DNA of 64,000 nucleotides from Bin94 sp965215535 (GCA_965215535.1 OZ244063.1:2799954-2863953), one strand, 5' to 3'; numbered from the stretch's first letter, positions 16,516 to 26,000 are shown. The notes: a model not told the origin generated them from the letters alone. Numbers and translations are program-made.

Positions 16516-17271
16516 TCAGGGATCGAATCCCAACGGTTCCAGGCGCACCGCAGGACGATCCAGCGCGACCGCGGCCGTGGCGCCCCCCGCACAGGGTACA
16601 CTTCCCAGAACCCACCGGCCCGGATCCTCCGGGAGATCGCCTGCGTCGAGCAGAGCCTGACAGGCATCGGGTGCAGCGTCCACCGAGAAGCTGCGGAGGG
16701 GGTGGGTCAGCCCGACTCCAAGCCCCTTCAGAAAGGCCTCCTTGCGCGTCCAGAGCCGAAAGAAGTGCGCAGTCCGTTCGGGTTCCTCCGTCGCGAGCAG
16801 CCGCGCCGCTTCGTCGGGGGCCAGACGCCGCCGCGCAATTCGCTCGATCCGGGGAACGGGGCGAATCGCCTCGATATCGATTCCCAGTCTGCCTTCGCGC
16901 GTCACCCCAATCAGAATGCGTTCGCCCGAGTGGGATTGATTGAAGGCGGGGCCGCCGGGAACGAAGGGCTTGCCGAAGCGGCCCAGGTGGAAGCGCACCG
17001 CCCCGGGATGAATCTTCTGAATGTGTCCGAGGACGCGCCGCAGGAGGGCCTGCGCCATTGTGTAGCGACGCCGGTGGCGATGATAGAGGAATCGGTCCGC
17101 GCGACTCTTCTCGCGGTCGGAGAGGAGAGACCGGGCACGCTGCAGAGCGGATTCGGAGGCCGTGAGGGAGCCCTCCCAGATCCTGACGGTGGCCGGGCGG
17201 GGGTGCGAATCAGGGCGCTTCGCGGTGCAGCCGACATTTGGCCATTTTCGGAGCTCGCCGGAGTTATCCAC
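16516..17271 (-). CDS. 4'-phosphopantetheinyl transferase, Sfp type
   Basis: Transfers phosphopantetheine from CoA to carrier-protein serines. A 251-residue Sfp-type enzyme with GRFGKPFVPGGPAFNQSHSG, the Mg-binding LGIDIEAI and the signature FFRLWTRKEAFLKGLGVGL (W-x-x-KEA). Family-typical upstream elements are present (ALLRRVLGHI). GTG 17271 overlaps the preceding minus-strand gene by 8 bp, so the two form an operon. Carrier-protein targets (PKS, NRPS or FAS) are not in the window. Confidence 0.92.
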   Translation of the reverse strand: MDNSGELRKWPNVGCTAKRPDSHPRPATVRIWEGSLTASESALQRARSLLSDREKSRADRFLYHRHRRRYTMAQALLRRVLGHIQKIHPGAVRFHLGRFGKPFVPGGPAFNQSHSGERILIGVTREGRLGIDIEAIRPVPRIERIARRRLAPDEAARLLATEEPERTAHFFRLWTRKEAFLKGLGVGLTHPLRSFSVDAAPDACQALLDAGDLPEDPGRWVLGSVPCAGGATAAVALDRPAVRLEPLGFDP

Positions 17272-17701
17272 GACTTGTCAAAACCAGCCAGTCGCGCGTC
17301 GCGCTCTGTGCCCGCGACGGCTTCGGCGGCAGCGAAATCAGCACCGCCGGCGCCCGCGTCGGTTCCGGAAGGTAGAGCACCATGTCGGTGGGCGCGCCAG
17401 GGGCCGCAAAGGGTCGGGCGCGTCCCTTCCTGTCCACCGCCACCGCCTTGCCGGGCGCAGCAAGCCGGGCAATGAAGAGCGCATAGTCGCGCCAGGCGGT
17501 CAGCGGTTCGGCTTCGCCCCCGGCAATGGACGGAACCAGAGTCTTGCCGTAATATGCAACCCCTTCCGCATACCGCTCGGGGTTCTGCTGCTGGAGGCGG
17601 CGCAGTTGCTCGCGGCATCCGCCCCGCGGGTCGTGGGCGCCGCTCTCGGCGATGGCCCGGTTCAGGCGCTCGTCGGCGATCTGGCTGGCTTCGGCGGACA
17701 T
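17264..17701 (-). CDS. Conserved hypothetical protein
   Basis: A 145-residue cytosolic-looking protein, no signal peptide or membrane segment. The N-terminal half is helical (REQLRRLQQQNPERYAEGV, YYGKTLVPSIAGGEAEPL, TAWRDYALFIARLAAPG), the C-terminal half strand-rich (KAVAVDRKGRARPF, DMVLYLPEPTRAPAVLISLP). I associate similar sequences with Gemmatimonadota hypothetical proteins but know no function. It precedes the PPTase gene with an 8-bp overlap and diverges from the phosphoribosyltransferase gene. Confidence 0.75.
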   Translation of the reverse strand: MSAEASQIADERLNRAIAESGAHDPRGGCREQLRRLQQQNPERYAEGVAYYGKTLVPSIAGGEAEPLTAWRDYALFIARLAAPGKAVAVDRKGRARPFAAPGAPTDMVLYLPEPTRAPAVLISLPPKPSRAQSATRDWLVLTSRG

Positions 17702-17807
17702 GGTGGAGGGTGAAGCTCCTGACAATGAATGCGGCGACTGCGTGGCGGCCCGCCCCCTTCCCGACAGATGGACCGGATTAGAGTAACCGGAGAGAGCGAG
17801 GAGACCA

Positions 17808-18356
17808 ATGCAGACAGAATCCTTCCATGATCGGCACCTGACATCCGCCGAGGAGCCGCTGGAGCTCTCCTGGGAGGTCTTTGGCGAACTCTGCCGCGCT
17901 CTGGCGCTCCGGGTGGCGCGCGCCTGCGACCCCGAAGTGGTGATCGGGATTGCCCGCGCCGGCGTCATTCCGGGGGCCGTCATCGCCTCGATGATGCGCC
18001 GCGACTTCCACTCCATCGAGATCTCGCGCCGCGAACAGGGGCAGGTGGTGCGACGGCGTCCCTCGATTCTCTCGGCTGCGCCCCGCCAGGCGCGGGGAAG
18101 GCGCGTTCTGGTCGTGGACGAGATCACCACCTCGGGCGACACGATGCGCCTCGCCCTTGCGGCTCTGCGCGAGATCGAACCGGCAGAGATCCGCACCGCC
18201 ACCTGCTTTGTGCGGCCCGGTGGCTACCAGCCCGATTTCCATGCGCTGGCCACCGCCGCCCCCCTGGTCTATCCATGGGACCGGAAGATCTTCGCTTCAG
18301 GCGACCTGATCGTGAATCCGCGCTACGACCCCTCGCATCCGCGCCTCGACGGATAA
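17808..18356 (+). CDS. Phosphoribosyltransferase family protein
   Basis: Type I PRTase fold protein, 182 residues. The PRPP-binding signature VLVVDEITTSGDTMRLAL sits at about residue 103, preceded by the VVIGIARAGVIPGAVIAS strand-loop that binds pyrophosphate. The spacing matches the xanthine/hypoxanthine-type PRTase-like proteins of archaea and some bacteria. The C-terminus (VYPWDRKIF) is typical of this group. The substrate cannot be set from sequence. Start: ATG 17808 with GAGGAG 6 nt upstream. Confidence 0.87.
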   Translation: MQTESFHDRHLTSAEEPLELSWEVFGELCRALALRVARACDPEVVIGIARAGVIPGAVIASMMRRDFHSIEISRREQGQVVRRRPSILSAAPRQARGRRVLVVDEITTSGDTMRLALAALREIEPAEIRTATCFVRPGGYQPDFHALATAAPLVYPWDRKIFASGDLIVNPRYDPSHPRLDG

Positions 18357-18428
18357 GCCGCTTCCCCACTTTTCGGTGCGCAGCGGCATGATCGCAACCC
18401 GCCCTGTCACACCGAGCGGTCGGTTCCC

Positions 18429-19682
18429 CTATTCTCCGCTTGCCATGGCGTTGAGAAATCCGTAGTTGTGGCGATAGCGCGACATGCGCTCGATCAGGAA
18501 CTCGGTTGCCTCAGCTTCGGGCATCTGTCCCAGGAAGTTGCGCAGCAGGTAGACCCGGTTGAGCTCCTTTTCGGTCAGCAAAAGCTCTTCGCGCCGGGTG
18601 CCCGAACGGTTCAGGTCGATGGCCGGAAAGACGCGCCGCTCGGCGATTTCGCGGCTCAGCACCAGCTCCATGTTGCCCGTTCCCTTGAATTCCTCGAAGA
18701 TCACCTCGTCCATGCGGCTGCCCGTCTCGATGAGGCAGGTGGCGATCATCGTCAGGGAGCCGCCCTCGTGGATGTTGCGCGCCGATCCGAAGAAGCGTTT
18801 CGGCCTGGCCAGGGCATTGGCCGCGACGCCCCCCGAAAGCAGTCGGCCCGATTGGGGCGCCAGGAGATTGTAGGCGCGCGCCAGCCGGGTGATGGAATCC
18901 AGGAGCAGCACCACATCGCGCCCGAGCTCGACCTGCCGCCGGGCCCGGGCCAGCGCCATCTCGGCGACCTGGCGATGGTGCGCAGCGGGTTCGTCGAAGG
19001 TGGATGCAATGACCTCGCCGCCGACGCTCTCGCGCATTTCGGTGACCTCTTCGGGGCGTTCGTCGATCAGGAGCACAATCAGCCCGACATCGGGGTGGTG
19101 CGAGCAGATGGCCTGACCGATATCGCGCAGAATCGTCGTCTTGCCGGCCTTGGGCGGCGACACGATCAGGCCGCGCTGCCCCATTCCCAGTGGCGCAATC
19201 AGGTCGATCATGCGCACGGTGAGTTCGCTCCCCGGAGCCTCCAGGCGCAGCCGCCGGTTGGGGTGGCAGGGGCGCAAATCCTCGAAGACGGGCCGCTCTG
19301 CGAGCGCTGAGGGCGCCATTCCATTCACCTCGTCGATCGCGACCAGCCCCAGATCGCGCTCGGCGCGCCTGGAGATGCGCACTGCGCCCTCGACGCTGTC
19401 GCCCCGGCGCAGCCCGCTGGAGTCGATCATTCCCCGGGAGACGTAGATGTCGTCCGGACCGGCGAGGTAATTCCAGGCCGGCGAACGCAGGAATCCGTAT
19501 CCATCCGGCATGATGTCCAGGGCACCGAAGCCGTTGGGCGCCTCGCCCCGCCGCGTGAGCTCCTGATGGATGCGGGCAACCAGCTCCTGCCGACTGCGGG
19601 CCGGAGGTCCGGGAATCTCGAGCGCCGCCGCGCGGTCGCGCAGGTCGGCAATGGTGCTATTCTTCAGTTTGGCAATGTCCAT
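18429..19682 (-). CDS. rho: Transcription termination factor Rho
   Basis: Hexameric RNA helicase that ends transcription. 417 residues: a Rho N-terminal helical domain (MDIAKLKNSTIADLRDRAAA), the RNA-binding OB fold (GALDIMPDGYGFLRSPAWNY, DDIYVSRGMIDSSGLRRGD), then the ATPase with Walker A PPKAGKTTIL, Walker B VVLLLDSITRLARAYN, the Q-loop/R-loop region LLSGGVAANALARPKRFFG and the C-terminal IDLNRSGTRREELL. ATG 19682 begins the conserved N-terminus; an upstream in-frame start at 19742 exists. Convergent with the PRTase gene, 72 bp apart. Confidence 0.97.
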   Translation of the reverse strand: MDIAKLKNSTIADLRDRAAALEIPGPPARSRQELVARIHQELTRRGEAPNGFGALDIMPDGYGFLRSPAWNYLAGPDDIYVSRGMIDSSGLRRGDSVEGAVRISRRAERDLGLVAIDEVNGMAPSALAERPVFEDLRPCHPNRRLRLEAPGSELTVRMIDLIAPLGMGQRGLIVSPPKAGKTTILRDIGQAICSHHPDVGLIVLLIDERPEEVTEMRESVGGEVIASTFDEPAAHHRQVAEMALARARRQVELGRDVVLLLDSITRLARAYNLLAPQSGRLLSGGVAANALARPKRFFGSARNIHEGGSLTMIATCLIETGSRMDEVIFEEFKGTGNMELVLSREIAERRVFPAIDLNRSGTRREELLLTEKELNRVYLLRNFLGQMPEAEATEFLIERMSRYRHNYGFLNAMASGE

Positions 19683-19905
19683 GGGGGGAAACCGGGCACC
19701 CTTGCTGCAACGATGACATTCCGGAAATCCGGGCCGTTGCATGGGGCACGCGCTGTGCCGGATGGCGCAGGGAAGAGGCCGAAGGGCCGAAATGGGAAGA
19801 AACTCGCGGTCGGCCGTCAGGACGATGCATGGCAGAGCGGGACGGCCGCTTCATGTGACAACGATTGCAATACAGGGGCCGATGGGTCAAGGCCGGAGAG
19901 AGGCG

Positions 19906-20262
19906 ATGGCGCGGCACAACCGAAATGCGGAGGGGCGGGATCAGGTCGGCTTCGGGTACAAAATCAGCTATCCGCCCGACTGGCTCGACCGGATTCGCGT
20001 GGCTCGCACCCTTCCCTCGGGGCGCCGCTCGACCTGCACCCTCTTTCGCAATCCCTTGCGGACCCCCCAGGACGATCCCGGTCAGCGGATCCGCCTCCGC
20101 CTCGAATCGCCGGAGCAGGGCCTGAAGCTGGAGACGGTGATTCGCGCCCACCCCGAATCGATGCGCGAGATCACCCTTGAATGGCGTCACCCGCAGAGCT
20201 CTGCCCCGGTCATCTTTATTTTGGGCGCCTTTCCGGTCAAGAGCGTTCGCTACCTTGCATGA
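19906..20262 (+). CDS. Conserved hypothetical protein
   Basis: A 118-residue soluble protein with no domain I can name. Blocks such as VGFGYKISYPPDWLDRIRV, LPSGRRSTCTLFRNPL and GQRIRLRLESPEQGLKLETV look conserved rather than random, and codon usage is host-like. I place it as a lineage-specific Gemmatimonadota-type protein. ATG 19906 is chosen because GGAGAGAGG lies just upstream; in-frame ATGs further upstream give only low-complexity Arg/Gly sequence. It is divergent from rho and upstream of the mla genes. Confidence 0.65.
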   Translation: MARHNRNAEGRDQVGFGYKISYPPDWLDRIRVARTLPSGRRSTCTLFRNPLRTPQDDPGQRIRLRLESPEQGLKLETVIRAHPESMREITLEWRHPQSSAPVIFILGAFPVKSVRYLA

Positions 20263-20328
20263 TTCGATCTTTCCGGGGGTCCGTGGAGTCCGATTGACCC
20301 GCCCGATCCCCGATCGACAGCTTTGACC

Positions 20329-21111
20329 ATGGTGGACCGCATTCTGCAACCCTTCGCCGAGCTGGGCACCCGCACCATCGCCCTTCTGGAGGAACTCGGA
20401 CGCGCCACGGGGCTCTTTCTGAGCTCCTTCCGCTCGCTCGGCAATGTCGGCATCTGGCTTCCCAATCTGCTTCCGGAAATGGCGCGGATCGGGGTGGCCT
20501 CGGTGCCGATTGCGCTCTTCATCGCGACCTTCACCGGCATCGTCATGGCGCTTCAGGCCTCCTACACCCTGACCGGAACCATTCCCGTCTATTTTGTGGG
20601 CACCCTGGTCGGCAAGACGATGATTCTCGAGCTCGGCCCGGTCCTGACCGCCCTCACCCTGGCCGGGCGCGTCGGAGCCAACATCTCGGCCGAGCTCGGC
20701 ACCATGCGCGTCACCGAACAGGTCGATGCCCTCGAAACGCTGGCCTACGATCCGCTTGCCTATCTGGTCATTCCCCGCATCCTTGCCGCCGTGTTCATGT
20801 TTCCGATCGTGGTGCTTCTGGCCATGGCGATCGGAATCATCTCGGGGTGGGTGACGGCGCTTCAGCTTCTGGAGATGTCGTCGCCCGAGTTCGTCAAGGG
20901 ACTGCGCCTGTTCTTCGAACCGTGGGATGTCTGGTTCGCGGTCATCAAGTCGCTTTCATTCGGAGCGGTCGTGACCGGGGTGGGGTGCTACTTCGGGTTG
21001 CGAACCGAGGGGGGCGCCGAGGGCGTGGGACGGAGCGCGACCCGGACGGTCGTGGTGGCCAGCATGCTGATCCTCTGCCTGGACGCCTTCTGGGCGGCCG
21101 TGCTTCTGTAG
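20329..21111 (+). CDS. mlaE: MlaE-type ABC transporter permease
   Basis: Inner-membrane permease of the Mla/MCE phospholipid transport system, 260 residues, with several hydrophobic segments. MlaE hallmarks include VPIALFIATFTGIVMALQAS, GKTMILELGPVLTALTLAGR and VGANISAELGTMRVTEQVDA. The last is the most conserved MlaE stretch. First gene of mlaE-mlaF-mlaD; a TTG at 20323 is an alternative start. With the neighbouring ATPase and MCE protein it moves lipids between the inner and outer membranes. Confidence 0.95.
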   Translation: MVDRILQPFAELGTRTIALLEELGRATGLFLSSFRSLGNVGIWLPNLLPEMARIGVASVPIALFIATFTGIVMALQASYTLTGTIPVYFVGTLVGKTMILELGPVLTALTLAGRVGANISAELGTMRVTEQVDALETLAYDPLAYLVIPRILAAVFMFPIVVLLAMAIGIISGWVTALQLLEMSSPEFVKGLRLFFEPWDVWFAVIKSLSFGAVVTGVGCYFGLRTEGGAEGVGRSATRTVVVASMLILCLDAFWAAVLL

Positions 21112-21120
21112 GCCGGCGGC

Positions 21121-21903
21121 GTGGGCATTGTGCTCGAGGATGTGCGCAAGTCCTTCGGCGCGCACAGGGTGCTGCGGGGCTTCACCCTGCCGGTGGCGGA
21201 CGGCGAAACGGCGGCGATCGTGGGCCCCTCGGGGAGTGGCAAGTCGGTTCTGCTCAAGCATCTGGTCGGACTTCTGACCCCCGATTCGGGATCGGTGACG
21301 GTCGATGGCGTGGAAGTGTCGGAGCTGAGGGGGCGCGATCTGAATCGTCTGCGCAGACGGGTCGGCTATGTCTTCCAGTTTGCGGCTCTCTTCGATTCGA
21401 TGACGGTTGCCGGGAATGTGGGCATGGGATTGCGCAGGGTTGCAGGGTGGGACCGGCGCCGGATCGCGGCGCGCGTGGAGGAGTGTCTGGCGCTCGTCGA
21501 GCTTTCGGGCATGGGCGACCTGAGCCCGGCGCAGCTCAGCGGAGGCCAGCGCAAGCGGGCCGGACTGGCGCGCGCAATCGCCCCGTCGCCGCGCTATCTC
21601 CTCTACGACGAGCCGACCACCGGATTGGACCCGGTCACCACGGCGGTCATCGACCGTCTTATACTCCGTATGCGCGACGAGCTTGGCGTGACCGGCCTGG
21701 TCGTGACGCACGACATGACGAGCGCCTTTCGGGTTGCCGACCGGATTACCATGCTGCACGCCGGAAGGGCGCGCTTTACAGGCACCCCCACCGAGGTCAG
21801 GGCCGCCACCGACCCCGTGCTGCGCGGCTTCGTCGAGGGCGATCCCGATCTCTATTTCGGTGCCGCAGCCGCGCCCGGGACCGACCCCGCAGGGGATCGC
21901 TGA
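21121..21903 (+). CDS. mlaF: MlaF-type ABC transporter ATP-binding protein
   Basis: ATPase that powers the Mla lipid transporter. 260 residues with Walker A VGPSGSGKSVLLKHL, Q-loop YVFQFAALFDSMTV, ABC signature LSGGQRKRAGLARAI, Walker B YLLYDEPTTGLDP and H-loop VVTHDMTSAF. The FQFAALFDSMTV segment is characteristic of MlaF rather than other ABC ATPases. GTG 21121 lies 9 bp after the mlaE stop. Confidence 0.95.
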   Translation: MGIVLEDVRKSFGAHRVLRGFTLPVADGETAAIVGPSGSGKSVLLKHLVGLLTPDSGSVTVDGVEVSELRGRDLNRLRRRVGYVFQFAALFDSMTVAGNVGMGLRRVAGWDRRRIAARVEECLALVELSGMGDLSPAQLSGGQRKRAGLARAIAPSPRYLLYDEPTTGLDPVTTAVIDRLILRMRDELGVTGLVVTHDMTSAFRVADRITMLHAGRARFTGTPTEVRAATDPVLRGFVEGDPDLYFGAAAAPGTDPAGDR

Positions 21904-21972
21904 TTCCGGTTCGGTTCCGCCGCGGCGCGCGCCATGGACGTCAACCGCCCCAAAGGGAGGCAGAGGACCACA

Positions 21973-22959
21973 ATGGAACGAAAACGCGAGGCTCTGGTGG
22001 GATTCGTGGTGCTGCTCGGCATTGTGGTGGGGGTTGTGGGCACGATCTGGCTGCAGGGTGGCTGGCGGCGCTCCATGACCGAGCTCACCGTGGCGTCGGC
22101 CAGCGTGGGACAGTTGGTGCCAGGTGCCAGCGTGCGCTTCCGCGGAGTGGCGGTGGGGTCGGTGGAGGATGTGCGACTCGCGCCCGGGGGGGCTGCCGTG
22201 CTCTTCGATCTGAGGGTCGATCAGGGGCTGGCGCTGCCCGAGGATGCGGCCGTGCTCCTGGCTCCCGAATCATTCTTCGGAGACTGGCAGGCCGAGATCC
22301 TGAGCCGCACCGACTTTCCCCAGGGGGAATTCCTCGACTATCCGGAAGAGGGCGTGCTGCCCGGTGCCGCCCTTCCCGATTTTTCGCGCCTGACCGCCAC
22401 CGCCGACGAGATCGCGCGCAATCTGACGGTGATTTCCGAGCGCTTCGAGATCGCCTTCACCGAAGAGACCGCCCTCCATCTTCGCAACGCCATCGAAAAT
22501 ATCGGGCTCCTCAGCGATGGCCTGAACGAAATTATTGTGCAGCAGGCAGAGCGCTTCGAGGATGTGGCGAGTGGCGTCAACAGCTCGGCCGCAGAGCTGG
22601 GAGCGGCGGCCAGCGCGGTGCGCACCTCCTTTGCGCGGATCGATTCGATGATCGTGGCCTTCAATCTGGGTTCGATCATGTCCGATGCCGAGGCGAGCGC
22701 CGCCAATGTGCGCGTGATTACCGAAGAGATGAGCACGGCGCTGGTCGAGGTTCGCCTGGCGGCGGCCCGCGCCGATTCCGCATTTCTTCATCTCAATGGA
22801 CTGATGGCGGCGGTCGAGGGGGGCGAAGGCTCGCTGGGGCGGTTGCTGGGCGATCCGGAACTCGCGAACAACGCGGCTGCGGCGATCGCCGATATCCGGA
22901 TGCTTTTGGCCGATATTCAGGAGAATCCGAGGAAATATCTGAGTCTGTCGATCTTCTGA
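21973..22959 (+). CDS. mlaD: MCE (MlaD-like) lipid-binding protein
   Basis: Membrane-anchored periplasmic lipid-binding subunit, 328 residues. One N-terminal transmembrane helix (ALVGFVVLLGIVVGVVGTIW), a single MCE domain at residues ~35-115 (VGQLVPGASVRFRGVAVGSV), then a long predicted helical tail (~130-320) typical of MCE proteins that form hexameric tunnels. ATG 21973 has GGGAGGCAGAGGA upstream and is preferred over ATG 21934. It follows mlaF by 69 bp. Confidence 0.93.
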   Translation: MERKREALVGFVVLLGIVVGVVGTIWLQGGWRRSMTELTVASASVGQLVPGASVRFRGVAVGSVEDVRLAPGGAAVLFDLRVDQGLALPEDAAVLLAPESFFGDWQAEILSRTDFPQGEFLDYPEEGVLPGAALPDFSRLTATADEIARNLTVISERFEIAFTEETALHLRNAIENIGLLSDGLNEIIVQQAERFEDVASGVNSSAAELGAAASAVRTSFARIDSMIVAFNLGSIMSDAEASAANVRVITEEMSTALVEVRLAAARADSAFLHLNGLMAAVEGGEGSLGRLLGDPELANNAAAAIADIRMLLADIQENPRKYLSLSIF

Positions 22960-22973
22960 CCGGGGGAATGGGA

Positions 22974-23417
22974 ATGAATGGCGCACAGGAAGAGAGAATC
23001 GCGCGGAGTGCAGGTGGGGTGGTGGTGAGAGCGCTGGCCGGCGAGTGGCACGCGCTTGTGATTCGCGACCCCTATGGCCGCTGGTCGCTCCCGAAGGGCC
23101 ATATCGAGGGTGGGGAGTCGCTGCGCGAGACCGCTGTGCGCGAAGTCGAGGAAGAGACCGGAATCCGCCCCGATCACGTTGGACCGTCGCTGGGAACGAT
23201 CGACTGGACCTTCCGGCAGGGAGGCGAGACGATTCACAAATACTGCACCTTCTTCCTGATGCGCAGCCGGATCGGCGATCCCGTTCCGCAGAGCGCCGAG
23301 GGAATTACCGAATGCGCCTGGCTGCCCCTTCCCGACGCTGCGGCGCTGACCCCCTACGAAGAGATCAGCCAACTGGTGCTGCGGGCCCGCGACACAATTC
23401 TCGAGGTGGGCTGGTGA
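22974..23417 (+). CDS. Nudix hydrolase
   Basis: A 147-residue Nudix-fold pyrophosphohydrolase. The Nudix box reads GHIEGGESLRETAVREVEEE followed by TGI, matching Gx5Ex7REUxEExGU. It is preceded by RSAGGVVVRALAG and YGRWSLPKG, as in the diadenosine-polyphosphate-type group, where YCTFFLM is also usual. ATG 22974 has GGGGG 7 nt upstream. The substrate is not evident. It follows mlaD by 14 bp and overlaps the next gene as GTGA. Confidence 0.92.
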   Translation: MNGAQEERIARSAGGVVVRALAGEWHALVIRDPYGRWSLPKGHIEGGESLRETAVREVEEETGIRPDHVGPSLGTIDWTFRQGGETIHKYCTFFLMRSRIGDPVPQSAEGITECAWLPLPDAAALTPYEEISQLVLRARDTILEVGW

Positions 23418-24688
23418 GTCCGCAGGAAACGGATTCGGCATCGGCGGCGGGAAGCTGGCGCGTCCTGCAGATCGCCCTCCTGATCTTCGCCGGAGGCGCC
23501 TTCCTCTTCGAGCTGCGCGCGCTCCTCAATCCCTTCATCCTCTACTGCGTCTTCATGGTCCTGCTGATGCCCTTTCGCGGCGTCCGCGGCCACGCCCGGC
23601 TCGTCACCGTTTCCACCGTTCTTCTTGTGCTCTGGGTTCTCGCCACCGCCGGAAGCCTTCTCGCCCCCTTCTTCCTGGCGCTGGTTCTGGCCTACATCCT
23701 CGATCCGCTGACCGACCGCATCTCGGCCCATCCCCGCATTGGCCGCAGTGGCGCAATCCTCATCTTTCTGGTGCCCTTCCTGGCGCTGGGTGCGATCGTC
23801 TTCGTCTTCGGGATTCCCGAGTTGGTGCGGCAGGGACGTATGCTTGTGGCCGAAGCGCCCCTGGTGGTGGACGAGTTGGTGTCGTGGGTTCAGGGAATCT
23901 CGCCCCAAGCGCCCGGGTTCGATCTGCCCCTTGTGGACGACGCGGCGATCGTGAGCTGGATCCAGGGGCTTGATGCCGCAGCGGTTTCGGAGTTTCTGGA
24001 GTCGCGGCGCGAAGCGCTGATGCAGCAGGCCTGGGAGGCGGTTCTGGGCCTTGGGCGCGGCGTGGCTACCCTGGCCACCGTCATTGGCTACCTGATCCTC
24101 ACCCCCATCCTTACCTTCTATCTTCTGCGCGACTACGACCGCATGGTGGCGCGAATCTCCGAACTTCTACCCGGCCGCGCCCGCCGCGAGGTCGGCGAGC
24201 TGGCCCGCGACTACGACACTCTTCTGGCGCGCTATCTGCGCGGTCAGGTTGCGGCATCGCTGATCACCGGCGCCATCACCTGGATGGGGCTGCTGCTGAC
24301 CGGATTTCCCTACGCTCTCCTCCTCGGCGCCATCGTGGCCGTGCTGGGGGTGATTCCCTACCTGGGGCTGGTCGTTTCGCTCATTCCCGCGATCATCATT
24401 GCTCTGGTCAGTGGCGATGTCGGCGTTTCGCTCATCAAGGTGGCGGTGGTCTATGGGGTGGCGCAGGGTCTGGAGAGCGCCGTCATCAGTCCGCGCATCG
24501 TGGGCGATTCGGTCGGTCTTCACCCGGTCTGGATCCTCTTGGCTCTTTCGCTCGGGGGATTGTACTTCGGGTTTGTCGGCCTGCTGATCGGGGTGCCGCT
24601 GGCGGTCGCGGCCAAGCTCTTCCTGGCGCGCGGCCTCGCCCGTTACCGCAACTCGGCGCTGTACAAGGAGGGCGCCCTGCATGTCTGA
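23414..24688 (+). CDS. AI-2E family transporter (PerM/YdgG-like permease)
   Basis: Polytopic inner-membrane protein of 424 residues in the AI-2E transporter (UPF0118) family. It has N-terminal hydrophobic helices (LLIFAGGAFLFELRALL, LLAPFFLALVLAYILDPLTD), a soluble central helical region, and a conserved C-terminal half: LTPILTFYLLRDYDRM, YLRGQVAASLITGAITW, IPYLGLVVSLIPAIIIAL and GLHPVWILLALSLGG. The family includes sodium/proton antiporters and putative quorum-signal exporters, so the substrate is open. GTG 23414 is fixed by the GTGA overlap with the Nudix gene; the end overlaps trxB by 8 bp. Confidence 0.9.
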   Translation: MSPQETDSASAAGSWRVLQIALLIFAGGAFLFELRALLNPFILYCVFMVLLMPFRGVRGHARLVTVSTVLLVLWVLATAGSLLAPFFLALVLAYILDPLTDRISAHPRIGRSGAILIFLVPFLALGAIVFVFGIPELVRQGRMLVAEAPLVVDELVSWVQGISPQAPGFDLPLVDDAAIVSWIQGLDAAAVSEFLESRREALMQQAWEAVLGLGRGVATLATVIGYLILTPILTFYLLRDYDRMVARISELLPGRARREVGELARDYDTLLARYLRGQVAASLITGAITWMGLLLTGFPYALLLGAIVAVLGVIPYLGLVVSLIPAIIIALVSGDVGVSLIKVAVVYGVAQGLESAVISPRIVGDSVGLHPVWILLALSLGGLYFGFVGLLIGVPLAVAAKLFLARGLARYRNSALYKEGALHV

Positions 24689-25682
24689 TTCCACTCTGCC
24701 CAACGGAACCTCCGCCTCGAACGACGCGGCCACCGAAAATGTGGTGATTGTCGGCTCCGGCCCCGCCGGCTGGACCGCCGCCATCTACGCTGCGCGCGCC
24801 AACCTCAGGCCGCTCGTCTTCGAGGGAGCCGGCAGTCGCACCATGATTCCCGGCGGACAGCTCATGTTCACCACCGACGTCGAGAACTATCCCGGCTTCC
24901 CCGACGGCATCGGCGGCATCGAGATGATGACCGACTTCAGAAAGCAGGCGCTCCGCTTCGAGACGCGCGTCGTCACCGAAGACATTGTGCAGGTGGAGTT
25001 CTCGAACCGTCCCTTCCGGCTCAGGTCGTCGGGGGGGCGCGAGGTGCAGGCGCGCACGGTGGTCGTCGCCACCGGGGCGAATGCACGCTGGCTGGGGGTT
25101 CCGGGCGAAGAGCGGCTGGCGCAGAGTGGGGGCGGGGTGTCGGCCTGTGCGGTGTGCGATGGGGCGCTGCCCTTCTTTCGCAACCAGGTGATTGCGGTGG
25201 TGGGGGGGGGCGACAGCGCCATGGAAGAGGCTCTCTACATGACAAAGTTTGCGCGCCGGGTGCTGCTCATTCATCGGCGCAAAGAGTTGAGAGCTTCGCG
25301 GATCATGCAGGAGCGGGCGCTTGCGAGCGAAAGGATCGAGGTGCTGTGGAACACCGTGGTGGACGAAGTGCTGGGTGACGAGGCGATCTCGGGGTTGCGT
25401 CTGCGCGACACCGCAAGCGGCGAAGTGCGCGAGGTCGCCGTGGGCGGACTCTTCGTTGCGATCGGCCACGATCCCAACACGGGCTTCCTCTCTGGTCAGA
25501 TCGACCTCAAGGACAACGGCTACATTCGCCTTCCCCATCCCTGGCGCACCGAAACGAATGTGCCGGGGGTCTTTGCGGCCGGCGATGTCATGGACGACTA
25601 CTACCGCCAGGCGGTCTCGGCGGCCGGAACCGGATGCATGGCCGCGCTGGAGGCGGAACGGTTTTTGGCAGCCCGCGGATAA
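24681..25682 (+). CDS. trxB: Thioredoxin reductase
   Basis: NADPH-thioredoxin reductase, 333 residues. FAD-binding VVIVGSGPAGWTAAIYAARA, the redox-active disulfide CAVCDG (C-x-x-C), NADPH-binding VIAVVGGGDSAMEEALYMTK and the C-terminal FAD motif GVFAAGDVMDDYYRQAV are all intact. It keeps reduced thioredoxin for peroxide and ribonucleotide reduction. Last gene of the run from mlaE. Confidence 0.96.
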   Translation: MSDSTLPNGTSASNDAATENVVIVGSGPAGWTAAIYAARANLRPLVFEGAGSRTMIPGGQLMFTTDVENYPGFPDGIGGIEMMTDFRKQALRFETRVVTEDIVQVEFSNRPFRLRSSGGREVQARTVVVATGANARWLGVPGEERLAQSGGGVSACAVCDGALPFFRNQVIAVVGGGDSAMEEALYMTKFARRVLLIHRRKELRASRIMQERALASERIEVLWNTVVDEVLGDEAISGLRLRDTASGEVREVAVGGLFVAIGHDPNTGFLSGQIDLKDNGYIRLPHPWRTETNVPGVFAAGDVMDDYYRQAVSAAGTGCMAALEAERFLAARG

Positions 25683-26000
25683 CATTCCCTCCCCACGAAT
25701 CTGGCGCACGCCCGGGCATCCCTGGCGCCGAGGGTGCGAAGGCACGATTTTACCGGTCTCCGCAGACGCTCGCGCACAGGCGAGAGGTCGCGTTTCACTG
25801 TAGTCAACGCTGACGCCGACGATAATCCGCTGCGGGAGGGCGAGCGTGGCAATATCCAGAGCTTTCGGAAGAAGCTGTGGATCGGGATGACAGGGTGCAG
25901 GACCAGATCCGGGCGTGGGTGGCAGACGGCGGCGACCGCTGCAGCGGCGGGGTCCTGGCCGGGATGGGGTGGTGGTGCGCGTCCGGGTTCTGTGCGATGG
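25683..26000. other. Intergenic stretch without a supported gene
   Basis: Between trxB and the C-terminal half of the split coiled-coil gene. Short frames here give low-complexity Arg/Gly/Ala sequence. Parts (around 25900-26030) keep codon-like periodicity and could be a decayed gene, but I cannot assign one. Confidence 0.3.
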